Assembly: GCF_009856605.1 (NCBI RefSeq)
Contig: NZ_CP047242.1
Coordinates: forward strand, 5,336,501 to 5,400,500
Source of the DNA: Trichormus variabilis 0441
GTDB lineage: Bacteria; Cyanobacteriota; Cyanobacteriia; Cyanobacteriales; Nostocaceae
Length of the DNA: 64,000 nucleotides
Direction: 5' to 3'
The notes below the pieces were generated by a model. It was not told the origin of the DNA and ran no database searches. It saw nothing but the letters and a program-made list of their open reading frames with translations. A program made the translations under genes and the position numbers. The stretch's first letter is position 1. Each line of letters begins with the position of its first letter. This document shows positions 18,168-29,400 of this stretch, in pieces.

Positions 18168-18432
18168 CTATAGGCAGCAAATCGCCATAGACAGACATAT
18201 CACCCCCTAACCTGATGTTGTCTAATCGCACACAGTGTAAGCATTCCTAGCTCGTTCATCCTTGGTTCAGGTGTTTCAAGTCATTGGGAAAAACCTTACC
18301 TATATGTTTTTTGAATTTTTCAATAAATTTATACACGTATAAAATTTTTGTGGTTATAGTAATAATTAAGACATAAAAATTACGGGTCTTCTGGCTGTCT
18401 ACTAATGGATGTAGTAGGTTTATTAAACATCA

Positions 18433-21400
18433 ATGATGATCAACAGGTTGATTTTAGGTGCAATTAGCTTCGGTGTTGGTTTTGGCATAAGTCTAGCTCT
18501 AGAAAGGGATGTTAAACGAGCTGCTTTAACCGGACTGATTACAATACCTGCTACCTCTTTAGGGATTTTGGTTACGGATAATCACTGCAGAAAGCAACTC
18601 AATGAACACCTCTTACCAGTACAAAGCAGGGTTGCAGCACTTGAAAAACAAGTTGAGAAACTCAAAAAGCAGAAAGCCGCTTTGGAAAAAGCTATTATCG
18701 CCAGCCAAGAAAATAAGCAACAGGTAGAAACCTCTTTTGAAAGCCTACAAATTGAATTAAGTCAACTGCAAGACCTTTTACTCACTCAACAAAATGAAAA
18801 AACATCTACAGAGCAGGAGTTAGTAGACCTAGAGACACAAAGGCAACAGTTAACAGCAGAATCTCACCATCTGCAAACCAGGAATGAGGAATTAAAACAA
18901 CAAGAATTAACACTCAAGCAATCTTTAGAGGCGATCGCCACACAAAAGCAACAACTGGAAACTGATTGTAATTCTCTCCAAGGAAGATTAAGCCAGTTAC
19001 AAGCCAATATTTCAAATCAACAGCACAACGAGCAGGAACAGGCTGACTTAATAGCGCAAAAACATCTGTTAGAGACAGACATACAAACTCTATACACTCA
19101 GATTCATCATCTCCGACAACAGGAAACTGAACTCAATCAATCGCTGGAAAGTCTCATTACTCAAAAACAGCAGACAAACGAAAGTTTCAACCAGCAGCTT
19201 CAAAAACTTAAGCAGCTACAAAACCAGATTTCGGAGCAAGAAGATTATCACGCAAAACTCTCTGAAAACTTAGATGCTTTAGAACAGCAAAAACATCAGC
19301 TAGAAATTGATTTGTCTAACCTCAAACTGCAAATTAACAGTTTAGAAAGTCAGTTAAATGGCTTAAATCAATCTGTTACTAGCCTAACAACGCAGCAACA
19401 GGAAGCACAACTAAATCTTAATAGCTTACAAACCAACCTTATTCAATTGCAGCAGGATAAAGAGCAGCTAATTCAAGAATTAGCATCACTAACTGCACGA
19501 AAAGAAGCATCGCAAAGAAATTTATCTCAACCTCAGTTAAATCAACCAGTAACAAAAGAAGGTAGCCCAAGTTCAGTTACTTATGCTAAGGCTGAAGGAC
19601 TACCTAATAAAACTGCTCCTATCAAAGCTCAAATTTCTTCACATCAAAGACAATCTAGAAGCAGTGGTGGCACTACCTTTATGAATCCTCGTTATACACA
19701 AAATTTATGGGAAGAGCAAATATTGCCGCATTGGTCACATCGCGATCGCCCGGTGGGAAGGAGATTCTTGGGTAGTATTAAAATGACGCGAAATACTAGT
19801 GAGCAAATACTTGATATTGTTGGTCAAAACTTGCAGCAGTTAGACAGAGTGACCTATGATTCTTTGCAAAATGAATTTTATGAATTAGAGCAAAATTGGT
19901 TAAAGATTTTAACTGTTGCCCTTTCAGAGTATGCTTACTACTATTCCAGTGAAAGATTTTGGCAAGGATTTTGCGATCGCTTAGATATTAATCATAACCA
20001 AGGAGTAGAAAACACATTTCGCCAGATTGTCGACGAAGGAATAAATATTTTAGGATTAGTGCGAGCTAAAGGTGGATATAAATACGTCTCAACCTTATGG
20101 CTACAAAGTGGCGTTCCTGAACAAAACCTGGAACATTTCGCACAGTTAGTCCAAGAAATTGCTGATGAATATGGCTGGTGGGAACTAGCACACACCCAAC
20201 CGGAAGAGCTTGCACAGCTACTATTGAATGTTTGTGATGCAAAATATTCGCAGTGGGGTACGTTAATTAACTTTCTTAAATCCAGCTGCTCTGAAGATGC
20301 ACACACAGAACCAGTTTCAGGACAGCTACTGCAAGGCATTGCTATAGTGGCACAAGAATTAGAACGGCAAAAGGCTCGTCCTCAAGTTTTAGCAGATGAA
20401 GAACAGCGTGAAAAAATATTAGGAAATTATTACTTGCCACAAAATTTTTTCTTGCGTAACTGGGATGCACTAACTCAAGTTTTAACACCAAAATCTGGCT
20501 CTGGTCGCAGTCGAAGTATTATAACTAGACGTAGTAAACCTCTGTTATTGAGCTTAGATGTTGAAGACTCATTAAATACACAATTATTGCTACCAGAACA
20601 AGTTTTGTGGAAGCCAGAATGGCGCAACCTTAGAGACACATATTGCCAAATTCCTCAAGGTAATTGGGAAGATATAATTCCCACTAATGGAGATTTAAGT
20701 ATTCCAGAATTGATAATTGAAGTTAATCAAGCATTGGAAAATTGGAATTGTCAACTTGTAGACCATAACCGCCAGAATTTGATGGAATGGAACTACAAGG
20801 GGATTAATAGTAATCTTCCATGTTTAGTATTTGATGCTTTAACTGGAGAACATTTACCTCTCGACTACTTTCAACCGAGAATTACGTCAGTTGAGGAAGT
20901 GTATTGCTTTACTCCTAAAGATATTCAACCGGAATTTACTAACGGTATCGAGATTTTAGATAGTTACATTCCTTCCAGTATTCGAGGATGGCGAGGTCGG
21001 CATATTAGATTAATAGCTCCAGAGTCTTCTATTGTGTTAACTATACCTGAAACTCATCAGAATCAACTCATTATCTGGAAACTTCTCAGAGACGATGAGC
21101 CAGTATTTACAGGTTTAAAATTAACAGGTAAGAAAGCGATTTATTTAGGGACTCCTACTTTTTGGTATCCACCAGTTAACCAAAATCTTAATATGAATGT
21201 ATTAGTTGAAGATATTACAAAGCAGAGCATTATCGCTCGGACAATTGAAACTCTATCACCTAATAATCAATGGATTGCAATTAAGCTGAGTCAGTGGATT
21301 ACTACGCCTGGATACTATGAAGCACGCTTCTGGTTTGACGAAAAGCGATGGTCATATCGGTTTGAAGTGAGGTCAAAACATCAAACTTCTGCTATTGCAC

Positions 21401-22557
21401 CATTAAATCAGCTAAGAATTAGCAGTAACTCTGGTATTTCTGAAACTGATTTACCAATAAAACATGAGCATTCAGATAAGTTTTGGTCAGAAGTTATTAA
21501 GATTGATGGTCTTTGGCCTTTAGAAGAAATTATTTTCTTTGTATCCAATGAATCAGAAAAGATACAACAGTCGATTCAGGCAGATGCTTCAGGTAATTTA
21601 ACAGTTAATTTATCAACACTGCATGAATTACTTCCTAATTCTGAATGGTATGCTTTAGATTACCAGCGTTTGGGGTTAGAGGCACAGCGATTAGTAGAGA
21701 TGCAGGGCTTACCTCATAATATAACTTGGTCTTGGACAAGTAATTCTATTAATTTATCTGGTCTTCATCCTGATAAGTTTTATTCTCTATTATGCTGGAA
21801 TTTGCTACTACCAGATTCAGAAGCTGAAGAAATCAAAATACCGTTGATTAATCATGATGAAAACACTATTGAAGTACCGTTAAATCTTTCCACAGGTATT
21901 TATTACATTCAACTTGTTAGTCCTCAATTACTGCCAGAAGAATTAGGCTGGTGGTGTGGTAGTGGTAAAAATGACTTACCTAATAATCTTAATGAAGATA
22001 GAGAAAACTATTGTTATACAGTATTAGGTAATAGTGAATCGAAAGAGTCATTTATAGAAGCCGTCAATCGACTTAACTTAGATATTGACAGTCAACAGTT
22101 GCAAACTAGAATTATCGCACTAGAAAATAATAAATATTATTTCCCTGATTGGTTAAGCAAAGATATTTTAATAACCAAATTAAAAGCTCTATTGAACCTT
22201 TTGAGTGTGGCAGATATATCACCACAAGTAACACCATCTAAAACACCGACATTAACACCTACTGAACAATCAATTGCTACAACTATTAAGGGTAGTTGGT
22301 ACTTGCTCAATGTTCGTTCTAAGAAACGGGAAGTATTTCTGAAATTTCTAAACATTGCAATCGCTAAAAATAATTTAGAAGAAGTAATTTTAGATATAAA
22401 AATTCCCCAGGATTCAGTTTACGAAGATATTGTTTTACTGAATTTAAGCAACTTTAACACTGCAAATTCTCAACTGCAAAAAATTGATCATTTTCAAACT
22501 CTGCAACGGAAACCATTACCTTTGGAACAAGTTAGCCGAATGATAGGAAACCAATAA
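18433..22557 (+). CDS. Membrane-anchored coiled-coil protein, first gene of a Druantia-like operon
   Basis: The protein has 1374 residues. The N-terminus holds one or two membrane segments (about 3-22 and 30-47, Gly/Ala/Ile rich), then a long coiled coil (about 60-355, Gln/Leu/Glu rich heptads with LEKQVEKLKKQKAALEK-type sequence), a short Ser/Pro linker, and a large folded part (about 410-1374). That part includes a Trp-rich helical block (YGWWELAHTQPEELAQLL) and later beta-rich Ig-like stretches (SYIPSSIRGWRGRHIRLIAP; PGYYEARFWFDEKRWSYRFE). I recognise no catalytic motif. Its stop overlaps the next start by one base (TAATG), and a giant DruE-like helicase ends the operon, so by position it resembles the large uncharacterised partner (DruH) of Druantia type III. 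That equivalence is an inference. Confidence 0.8.
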   Translation: MMINRLILGAISFGVGFGISLALERDVKRAALTGLITIPATSLGILVTDNHCRKQLNEHLLPVQSRVAALEKQVEKLKKQKAALEKAIIASQENKQQVETSFESLQIELSQLQDLLLTQQNEKTSTEQELVDLETQRQQLTAESHHLQTRNEELKQQELTLKQSLEAIATQKQQLETDCNSLQGRLSQLQANISNQQHNEQEQADLIAQKHLLETDIQTLYTQIHHLRQQETELNQSLESLITQKQQTNESFNQQLQKLKQLQNQISEQEDYHAKLSENLDALEQQKHQLEIDLSNLKLQINSLESQLNGLNQSVTSLTTQQQEAQLNLNSLQTNLIQLQQDKEQLIQELASLTARKEASQRNLSQPQLNQPVTKEGSPSSVTYAKAEGLPNKTAPIKAQISSHQRQSRSSGGTTFMNPRYTQNLWEEQILPHWSHRDRPVGRRFLGSIKMTRNTSEQILDIVGQNLQQLDRVTYDSLQNEFYELEQNWLKILTVALSEYAYYYSSERFWQGFCDRLDINHNQGVENTFRQIVDEGINILGLVRAKGGYKYVSTLWLQSGVPEQNLEHFAQLVQEIADEYGWWELAHTQPEELAQLLLNVCDAKYSQWGTLINFLKSSCSEDAHTEPVSGQLLQGIAIVAQELERQKARPQVLADEEQREKILGNYYLPQNFFLRNWDALTQVLTPKSGSGRSRSIITRRSKPLLLSLDVEDSLNTQLLLPEQVLWKPEWRNLRDTYCQIPQGNWEDIIPTNGDLSIPELIIEVNQALENWNCQLVDHNRQNLMEWNYKGINSNLPCLVFDALTGEHLPLDYFQPRITSVEEVYCFTPKDIQPEFTNGIEILDSYIPSSIRGWRGRHIRLIAPESSIVLTIPETHQNQLIIWKLLRDDEPVFTGLKLTGKKAIYLGTPTFWYPPVNQNLNMNVLVEDITKQSIIARTIETLSPNNQWIAIKLSQWITTPGYYEARFWFDEKRWSYRFEVRSKHQTSAIAPLNQLRISSNSGISETDLPIKHEHSDKFWSEVIKIDGLWPLEEIIFFVSNESEKIQQSIQADASGNLTVNLSTLHELLPNSEWYALDYQRLGLEAQRLVEMQGLPHNITWSWTSNSINLSGLHPDKFYSLLCWNLLLPDSEAEEIKIPLINHDENTIEVPLNLSTGIYYIQLVSPQLLPEELGWWCGSGKNDLPNNLNEDRENYCYTVLGNSESKESFIEAVNRLNLDIDSQQLQTRIIALENNKYYFPDWLSKDILITKLKALLNLLSVADISPQVTPSKTPTLTPTEQSIATTIKGSWYLLNVRSKKREVFLKFLNIAIAKNNLEEVILDIKIPQDSVYEDIVLLNLSNFNTANSQLQKIDHFQTLQRKPLPLEQVSRMIGNQ

Positions 22558-23483
22558 TGTGCTTTAACGAAATTATCTTACTGTTAAGTAATCATCGGCA
22601 TCCTGTAAATCCGGCAGTACCGACGACTTTAACTAAACACCAAATCATTGCGCTAATTCGCTCTAGCTTGTCACCTAACGAATCACAAGAGCAGTTAACA
22701 ATTCAGGTTCAGGAGACTTTGAGCGAGTTGCAAGCACAAGGTGAAATTTATGCTGGGGTGAGAAATCGTTACTGTATTGCTCCTCCAACTGCATTGGCTT
22801 TGGATAAAGATAATTTAACAGCATTGCGTTTCCAAGGCGATCGCACCTATCTTCCCTTAGCACATCAAGTTTTAAAAACAGAGCAAAATCACAATAGTGT
22901 AAACATCCGTCCCAAAATACACAACTTTAATCGCATTAAAGACCACCTTCATCAAGTGGGAATCCGCTTAGTCACCGTTGCTGATAGCATCAATAATCTA
23001 CCGTATCCTTGCAAACCCAGTAAGGCTATTTTGCGAACTCCTTGGCCAGACAATCCATTTTTGACAAGCAGTTGGCAAAGTCAAGGCTTGATTCACAGAT
23101 ACCTACCTAGCCGTGATACGACTCAGAAACATCGCTGGACACCCTTAAACTATCACCAATTACAAGACAAATCATTACTGCAACTTCCTACTGGTGAGTA
23201 TCTTTGGTTTCAAGAGGAATGCTTTTACGAGTTAGAACCAGATGCAGCGATGCTAGTCATGTTTGATCTCGACAAAGAAGCAGGACATCGCTTAAAAATT
23301 GAGTGGGATAAACCCCAATGTCGTCTCAATCTTCAAGGAACTAGCTTACCCAGTGCTTATGCTCAGATACTTTGGCGGTTATCTGAGCCTGATAGTGAGC
23401 GATATAGAACTCGTATTATCGAGCATCAGCATCACCCCTTAGTGGAAACTATATTTCAGCGTTTAGGATGCCTTTTGGTATGA
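22557..23483 (+). CDS. Small middle protein of the Druantia-like operon, winged-helix-like N-terminus
   Basis: The protein has 308 residues. Residues 5-85 look like a winged helix (TKHQIIALIRSSLSPNE ... VQETLSELQAQGEIY), followed by an unrecognised alpha/beta region with conserved-looking Trp/Pro words. It is coupled on both sides: its ATG overlaps the upstream stop (TAATG) and its TGA overlaps the ATG of the helicase (ATGA at 23480). A dedicated accessory factor for the helicase is likely; the family is unknown to me. Confidence 0.75.
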   Translation: MCFNEIILLLSNHRHPVNPAVPTTLTKHQIIALIRSSLSPNESQEQLTIQVQETLSELQAQGEIYAGVRNRYCIAPPTALALDKDNLTALRFQGDRTYLPLAHQVLKTEQNHNSVNIRPKIHNFNRIKDHLHQVGIRLVTVADSINNLPYPCKPSKAILRTPWPDNPFLTSSWQSQGLIHRYLPSRDTTQKHRWTPLNYHQLQDKSLLQLPTGEYLWFQEECFYELEPDAAMLVMFDLDKEAGHRLKIEWDKPQCRLNLQGTSLPSAYAQILWRLSEPDSERYRTRIIEHQHHPLVETIFQRLGCLLV

Positions 23484-26400
23484 AAAACAACAGCAACTAC
23501 CTTGACCCGATCGCCGCAGTTGAGCAACCCCGCCAAGATTTTATTCGTTATCTGCTAACTGCTTACCCACTACGAGATCCTCATCTACGCTACGGTTTAA
23601 AACAGCAGCTAGAAGTACCTGGAACAGTTTGGCAGCATCCTTATTTAGAAGGTTCTCAACCTTATCGGCCTGCTAACAGTGTGAATGCGCTGGTAAGTCA
23701 GGGTGTTTTGCATCCAGAAATGGCAAGTTTATTCACTCCCAATCAGCGTCCTCTCTACGAACACCAAGAAAACGCTGTCAAGGCAGTTATTCAGCAAAAA
23801 CAAAACATCGTTGTTGCTACTGGTACAGGTTCAGGTAAAACAGAGTGTTTCCTAATTCCCATGTTGGATATGCTGCTGAAAGAAGAAGCAAATTTAGCAA
23901 TAGCTGGGGTTAGAGCGTTAATTTTGTACCCCATGAACGCTTTAGTAAATGACCAAGTTAAGCGTTTAAGAAAATTACTATGTAGTCAAGAAACTATAAA
24001 AATTAGATTCGGATTTTATACTAGCCGCACTGAAAATGATAGGCACAAAGCAGAAGAAGCATTGGCGGAAGAATTACAAGCTTATGAGTCTGAAGAACTT
24101 TGGGAGTTATTTACACAAAAAGAAAAATCATCTCTCAATCTCAGCACTCGTGAAAGATTAATTGATGAAGCTATTGCCAAAATTCAAAAAATCCAAGCAA
24201 TTTCTAGGCAAGAAATTTGGGAGAAGCCGCCTCATATATTAGTCACCAACTATTCTATGTTGGAGCATATGTTAATTCGTCCCGTGGAACGCAACAAAGT
24301 TTTTGCTACTTCAGCATCAACTTTTAAAATGTTAGTCGTGGATGAGGCACACACATACAACGGCTCGACTGGTAGTGAAGTGTCGATGTTGATAGAACGG
24401 CTAAAAGTTGCTGTCGAACAAGAAAAACCTGGAAAGATTCGCTGTATTGCTACCAGTGCCAGTTTAGGCGATGCTTCAGTTAATAATGAAATATTAGAGT
24501 TTGCTACAAAATTTTTTGGGGAATCTTTTAATCAAGTAATTCGCGGCGATCGCGTCAAGGCTATCGAAAGATTAGGTGAACCTTATCTATTATCTGCTGA
24601 ACTTACTCACGAAGAAATATTAGCATATTTAAGCATATTAGAATTGCCTAAAATTGATGATGATTTAAGTATTTGGTTCGACAGACTGAGTGGCTTTGTA
24701 CCTACTGAACATCTAAAAGCAGCAGAGACGAAAGCGCAAGGTGATGTTCACCAGTTTCTCTGGTATGCACTTAAACAACATCCTATAGTCCACCGCCTCA
24801 TTGAATTTCTAAGCCGTCAACCCCAGCCTTGGGAGAAAATTACACAATCAACAGAATTCTGGTGTGTAAATTTACCGTTCAAATCTGACGGCACTATTGA
24901 TGATACTGAGACAAAATTTGCCCTCGCTCATTTATTACAATTAGGCACTCTTGCTCGTGAGAATTCAGAAAGCTTACCATTACTGCCAGTTAGAATCCAC
25001 CTTTTATTTCGTAGTTTAGAAGGGATGTATGCTTGCATTAATCCTCAATGTCCTGGTGGAGTTTGTGATCCAAATTATGAAGACAAACCTCGGCGATATG
25101 GTCGATTATATTTGAACGAAAAAAGAACCTGTGATGATTGCAATTCTCCAGTTTTAGAACTGGGTAGTTGTTATCAGTGCGGTCAAGCTTATGCCTTTAC
25201 TCAAATAAATGGTGTATCTAAATTAGAACCATTACCGCGCTCAAATCAAGGTTTAAGAGAAAATGACAAAATATACACCCTGACTTCAGGATTATTAGAC
25301 AGCATTACGGAGGAAGAAGAAATTGGAGAAGAAGAACAAGAATCTTCACCAACAAACACTTTAATTATTCGCCAGCGTGATGGTTGGATTGGACTACCCA
25401 CATCAGTAACATTTACGAATAAATCTTCTGAACCAAATGAATTTTATTTAGCATGGCATCGCCCAAGAGATAAAGATGCAAAAGATTTAAGTGGCTGCTA
25501 CCTTCCTAGATGTGCTGCCTGTGGAACACGGCCAATTCGCGCTCAAGCGATAAACCGCTTTGTAGCTTATACAGATGAACCTTTAGAGGCGATGATTGAT
25601 AGCCTGTTTGATTTATTACCTGAATCTCAAGAAGATCAAGGTAGTGCGTCAAAACGCAAGCTATTAACATTTTCTGATGGTCGTCAGGATGCGGCATTCT
25701 TTGCTTCAGACTACCAGCGCACTCATACAGAAACAGTTTATCGGCAAATAATTTGGCAAGCATTTCAAGAGCTTAATCCTGATGATGATATTGTTTCCAT
25801 TAATCAACTGATTAATAAAGTAAAACAGCAATTTTTAGAAACATCCATTCCTCATCCAGACCGAGATTCTAGAAAGAACTATCTCAGTTACTATCCTGAT
25901 GATGAGGAAAGTTTAGAAAATTATAGAGACTGTCAAGATAGTGCAGAAGCTCGTGCTAAGGAATTATTATTACGGGAATTTGCCCTGCCTTTTAATCGTC
26001 GCTCTACATTGGAAGCCTATGCTTTATTTGCTTGTCATATTGAATTGAGGGATGAACGGTTAATTGAATTGGTAGCTCGTGAATTTGAGATTTCAAATGC
26101 TGAAGCCAAGATTTTCTTGATAGTTCTCACAGATATCATTCGTCGCACAGGAATTGTGAGTATTGATGGTGCATCGCGTTACTTCCCTGAAACTGGTGGA
26201 GTTGAAGGCGTTAGACCAGAAATGGTGGACATTCAAGGAAGGTCTAAAAATTATCTGTTTTTAGAAAAGTCACCTGATGAACAGAAGAAATTTAAAGATT
26301 CACCGTCATTTATACCAAAGTGGAAGCAAAAAACAGGTGAAGTTAGTCAAGTTCAAAATAGACTTGGTTGGTATTACCTACAGCTATTTGGTGACAACTT

Positions 26401-29400
26401 ACCAAACAGAGATAAGTTTGTTGCTCTATTTAAACAATTAGAACAATTACGCTTATTAGAAAAAGCTAAAAATGGCCATCAATTGAACTGGACAAGATTA
26501 AATATTATTAAAACTCAGCATGATTGGTATCAGTGCGATCGCTGTCAACAAATTATCCATGTTCCAGGTTTATCTGATGTCCAAAAATCTCAGACTAAGT
26601 TGAATATTTTCGGTTGTCCAGCCTTCAAATGCACTGGTCAACTTCAGCCTTACTATGCGGAGAAAATAGAGCAAGTCAGAAACGAGCATTATCAGCAGTA
26701 TATTATCAAAAATCGCCTACCTTTGCCGTTGCGATCGCAAGAACATACAGCGCAGTTAGGAGTCACCGAACTAGAAAGACGCGAAAACCGTTTTCGTCGC
26801 GGTCAAATTAATCTCCTGAGTTGTTCTACAACCTTAGAAATGGGTGTAGACATCGGCGAACTGCAAGCTGTGGTTTTACGCAACTTTCCACCCCATGTTA
26901 GTAACTACCAACAACGCGCAGGACGCGCAGGACGGCGTACTGATGGAGTGGCGATTACTTTAATGTATGGCCAGCGTCGTCCCCATGACCGATTTTATTT
27001 CGAGCAGCCTGAACAATTAATCGCAGGTAGTAATCAAATTCCTAAGCTTGATGCTGATAACTTCCAAATTCAACAGCGTCATATTCGCGCTGAATTACTA
27101 GCTGAGTTTTTGAAGACAAAGGAAAGAGGTGCAGAGAAAGTTACCATTGCTGAATTTTTCAGCTTACCTGTGCATAAGTTTGATTCTTTAGACACACCGC
27201 CACCCACAGCAATAGTTAGTGAATTACAAGAGTGGCTGCATAGTGATGATGCTCATAATTTGGCACAATTATGGATCAATAAGCTGAAAATTTCTTATGC
27301 TGCCACCGATATATTAAATCAATTTGTTGCCGCAATTTTAGTGTTTCAGCAAGCACAATTAGCAGATTGGAATGATTTAGTATTACTGCTTAAAGATATT
27401 CAAGACAGTATTACTGCTGAAACTGACCGTACAAAACGTAAGGGGATAGAGAAGCGACGGGATGGTATTGAAGCGGAGTTAGAAAAAATTGGGAAGCGCA
27501 GACTGCACGATGAATTAGTTCAAGCCAGTATACTACCGATTTATGGTTTTCCGATTGATGTAGTGCGGTTATTGACAGGGGAAAGTGATGAGTTTAAATC
27601 ATCTCAAGGAAAGCATAGACTAGAACGCGATCGCCGTCTTGCACTTGGTGAATATGCACCTAGCCAAGATATTGTAGTTGACGACCGAGTGTATCAGAGT
27701 GTTGGCATTCTCAGACCGAGTGATTTAGAGCAAAAATACTATTGGGTTTGCAAGAATTGTAATCATTTTGAATCATCAATTTCTGAACAAATAATTGAAC
27801 AATGTTCTGTCTGTGGATGCAAACCTACTCCGGCTGCTGCTGGCAAGATGAAGCTTTACAAAGTTCCTAAAGCCTTTACTACAGACTGGTCAGTTACGCC
27901 AAAAGTTACGCCATATACTAAACCGCAACGCCAACTAACCTCACAGGTATTTTTAGCCAAGTCTGGAGAAGACCAAGAACAATTAGAATCTGAATTTTAC
28001 AAACTCACGGTCAATAAAGGCGGGATTCTATTTCTCGCAAATCAAGGAAGTTTGGGACGTGGTAAAGGCTTCAGTAAAGAAGGTTTTGCAATTTGCCAAT
28101 ACTGTGGGAGAGACCTAAGTGAACTGGTACAAAAACAGCGTGAAGCAAATAACGCCAAAGGTGGTAGCAAAAAAGCTAGTTCTAAAGCCTCATCAACTGC
28201 CCATAAACACCCAATTACTGCTAAAGATTGTTCAGGTACTGGATATCCACATATTCATTTAGGGCATGAATTTCGCAGTGATTTGTTAAAAATTGAGTTT
28301 CAGAAAATAGCAAACCTCAAACCTTTATTTGGTGACGTTGTTCATTATGGGGATGGTGGCACAGTTGCGTCTGTAACCGAACAAATATATCATGACACCG
28401 ATGGTATGGCATTTTGGCGATCGCTAACCTATGCACTGATAGCCGCAGCCGCACAAGTAATTGATGTGCCTCGTTCAGAATTGGATGGTTTGTTTACACC
28501 ATTACCAAATCAACTTGCCCAAATTATTATATATGACAACGTTCCAGGGGGAGCAGGTTATAGCAAGCGCATTGCTGATCACTTTTTTCAGGTATTAGAG
28601 AAAGCTTTAGAAATTACTGCGTCTTGTAGTTGTGATACAAGCTGCTATGACTGCTTAAGAACTTATTCAAATCAGCCATTTCATGCAGAACTCAATCGAA
28701 AAATAGTTGCTAATTTTCTCACGGATTTGGTTGTCAAACCAGACCCAGAACTACAAGCTTTTGCACCTAATGCGAATCGAGTGAAATTGTCCCAAATGGC
28801 TACACGCGTGCCTGCAATTTGTCGTATGGCTGGTAAGGAAAGTATGATTTACTTACCCAGCTTGATCGATACATTTAATTTAAATAATGGCTCGCCACTT
28901 CCTTGGTTAAAGCTGCTAAAAGATGCGGTTTATTCAATGCAGCGCAGTAATATTGCACTAGAATTAATTTTAAATCAATTACCAGAACCGAATACTGCTG
29001 CTTCTGATGCAACCAGGAGGAATTTGCAATTATTACAGAAGCATTTGCAACAGTGGGTAGACCAAGAATTACTCAAGCTGTATCAAACATCTGTTAATGA
29101 TGTGCCAATTTTATGTTTAAGCACTCAGCAACAAAATCGCATTGCTTTACAATTACATCAACAGGAATGGTTTGAAACCAGAAGTGGTGAAGGTGTAGAT
29201 ACTGTATTTCAACGTTTACAAAACTTGCGATCGCAAGCTCGACCTGTAGAGGCAATAGAACTAGAAGACCCTAATACTACAGTTATCTTCCCTGATAGAA
29301 CCTGGAGTAATTTAACAATAACGCAACTACGGCAAAGACTCGGCATAGACCGTGTTTTTTCTGGTGGAGGTGTGAAGATAGTTTATCGCGATCGCTACCT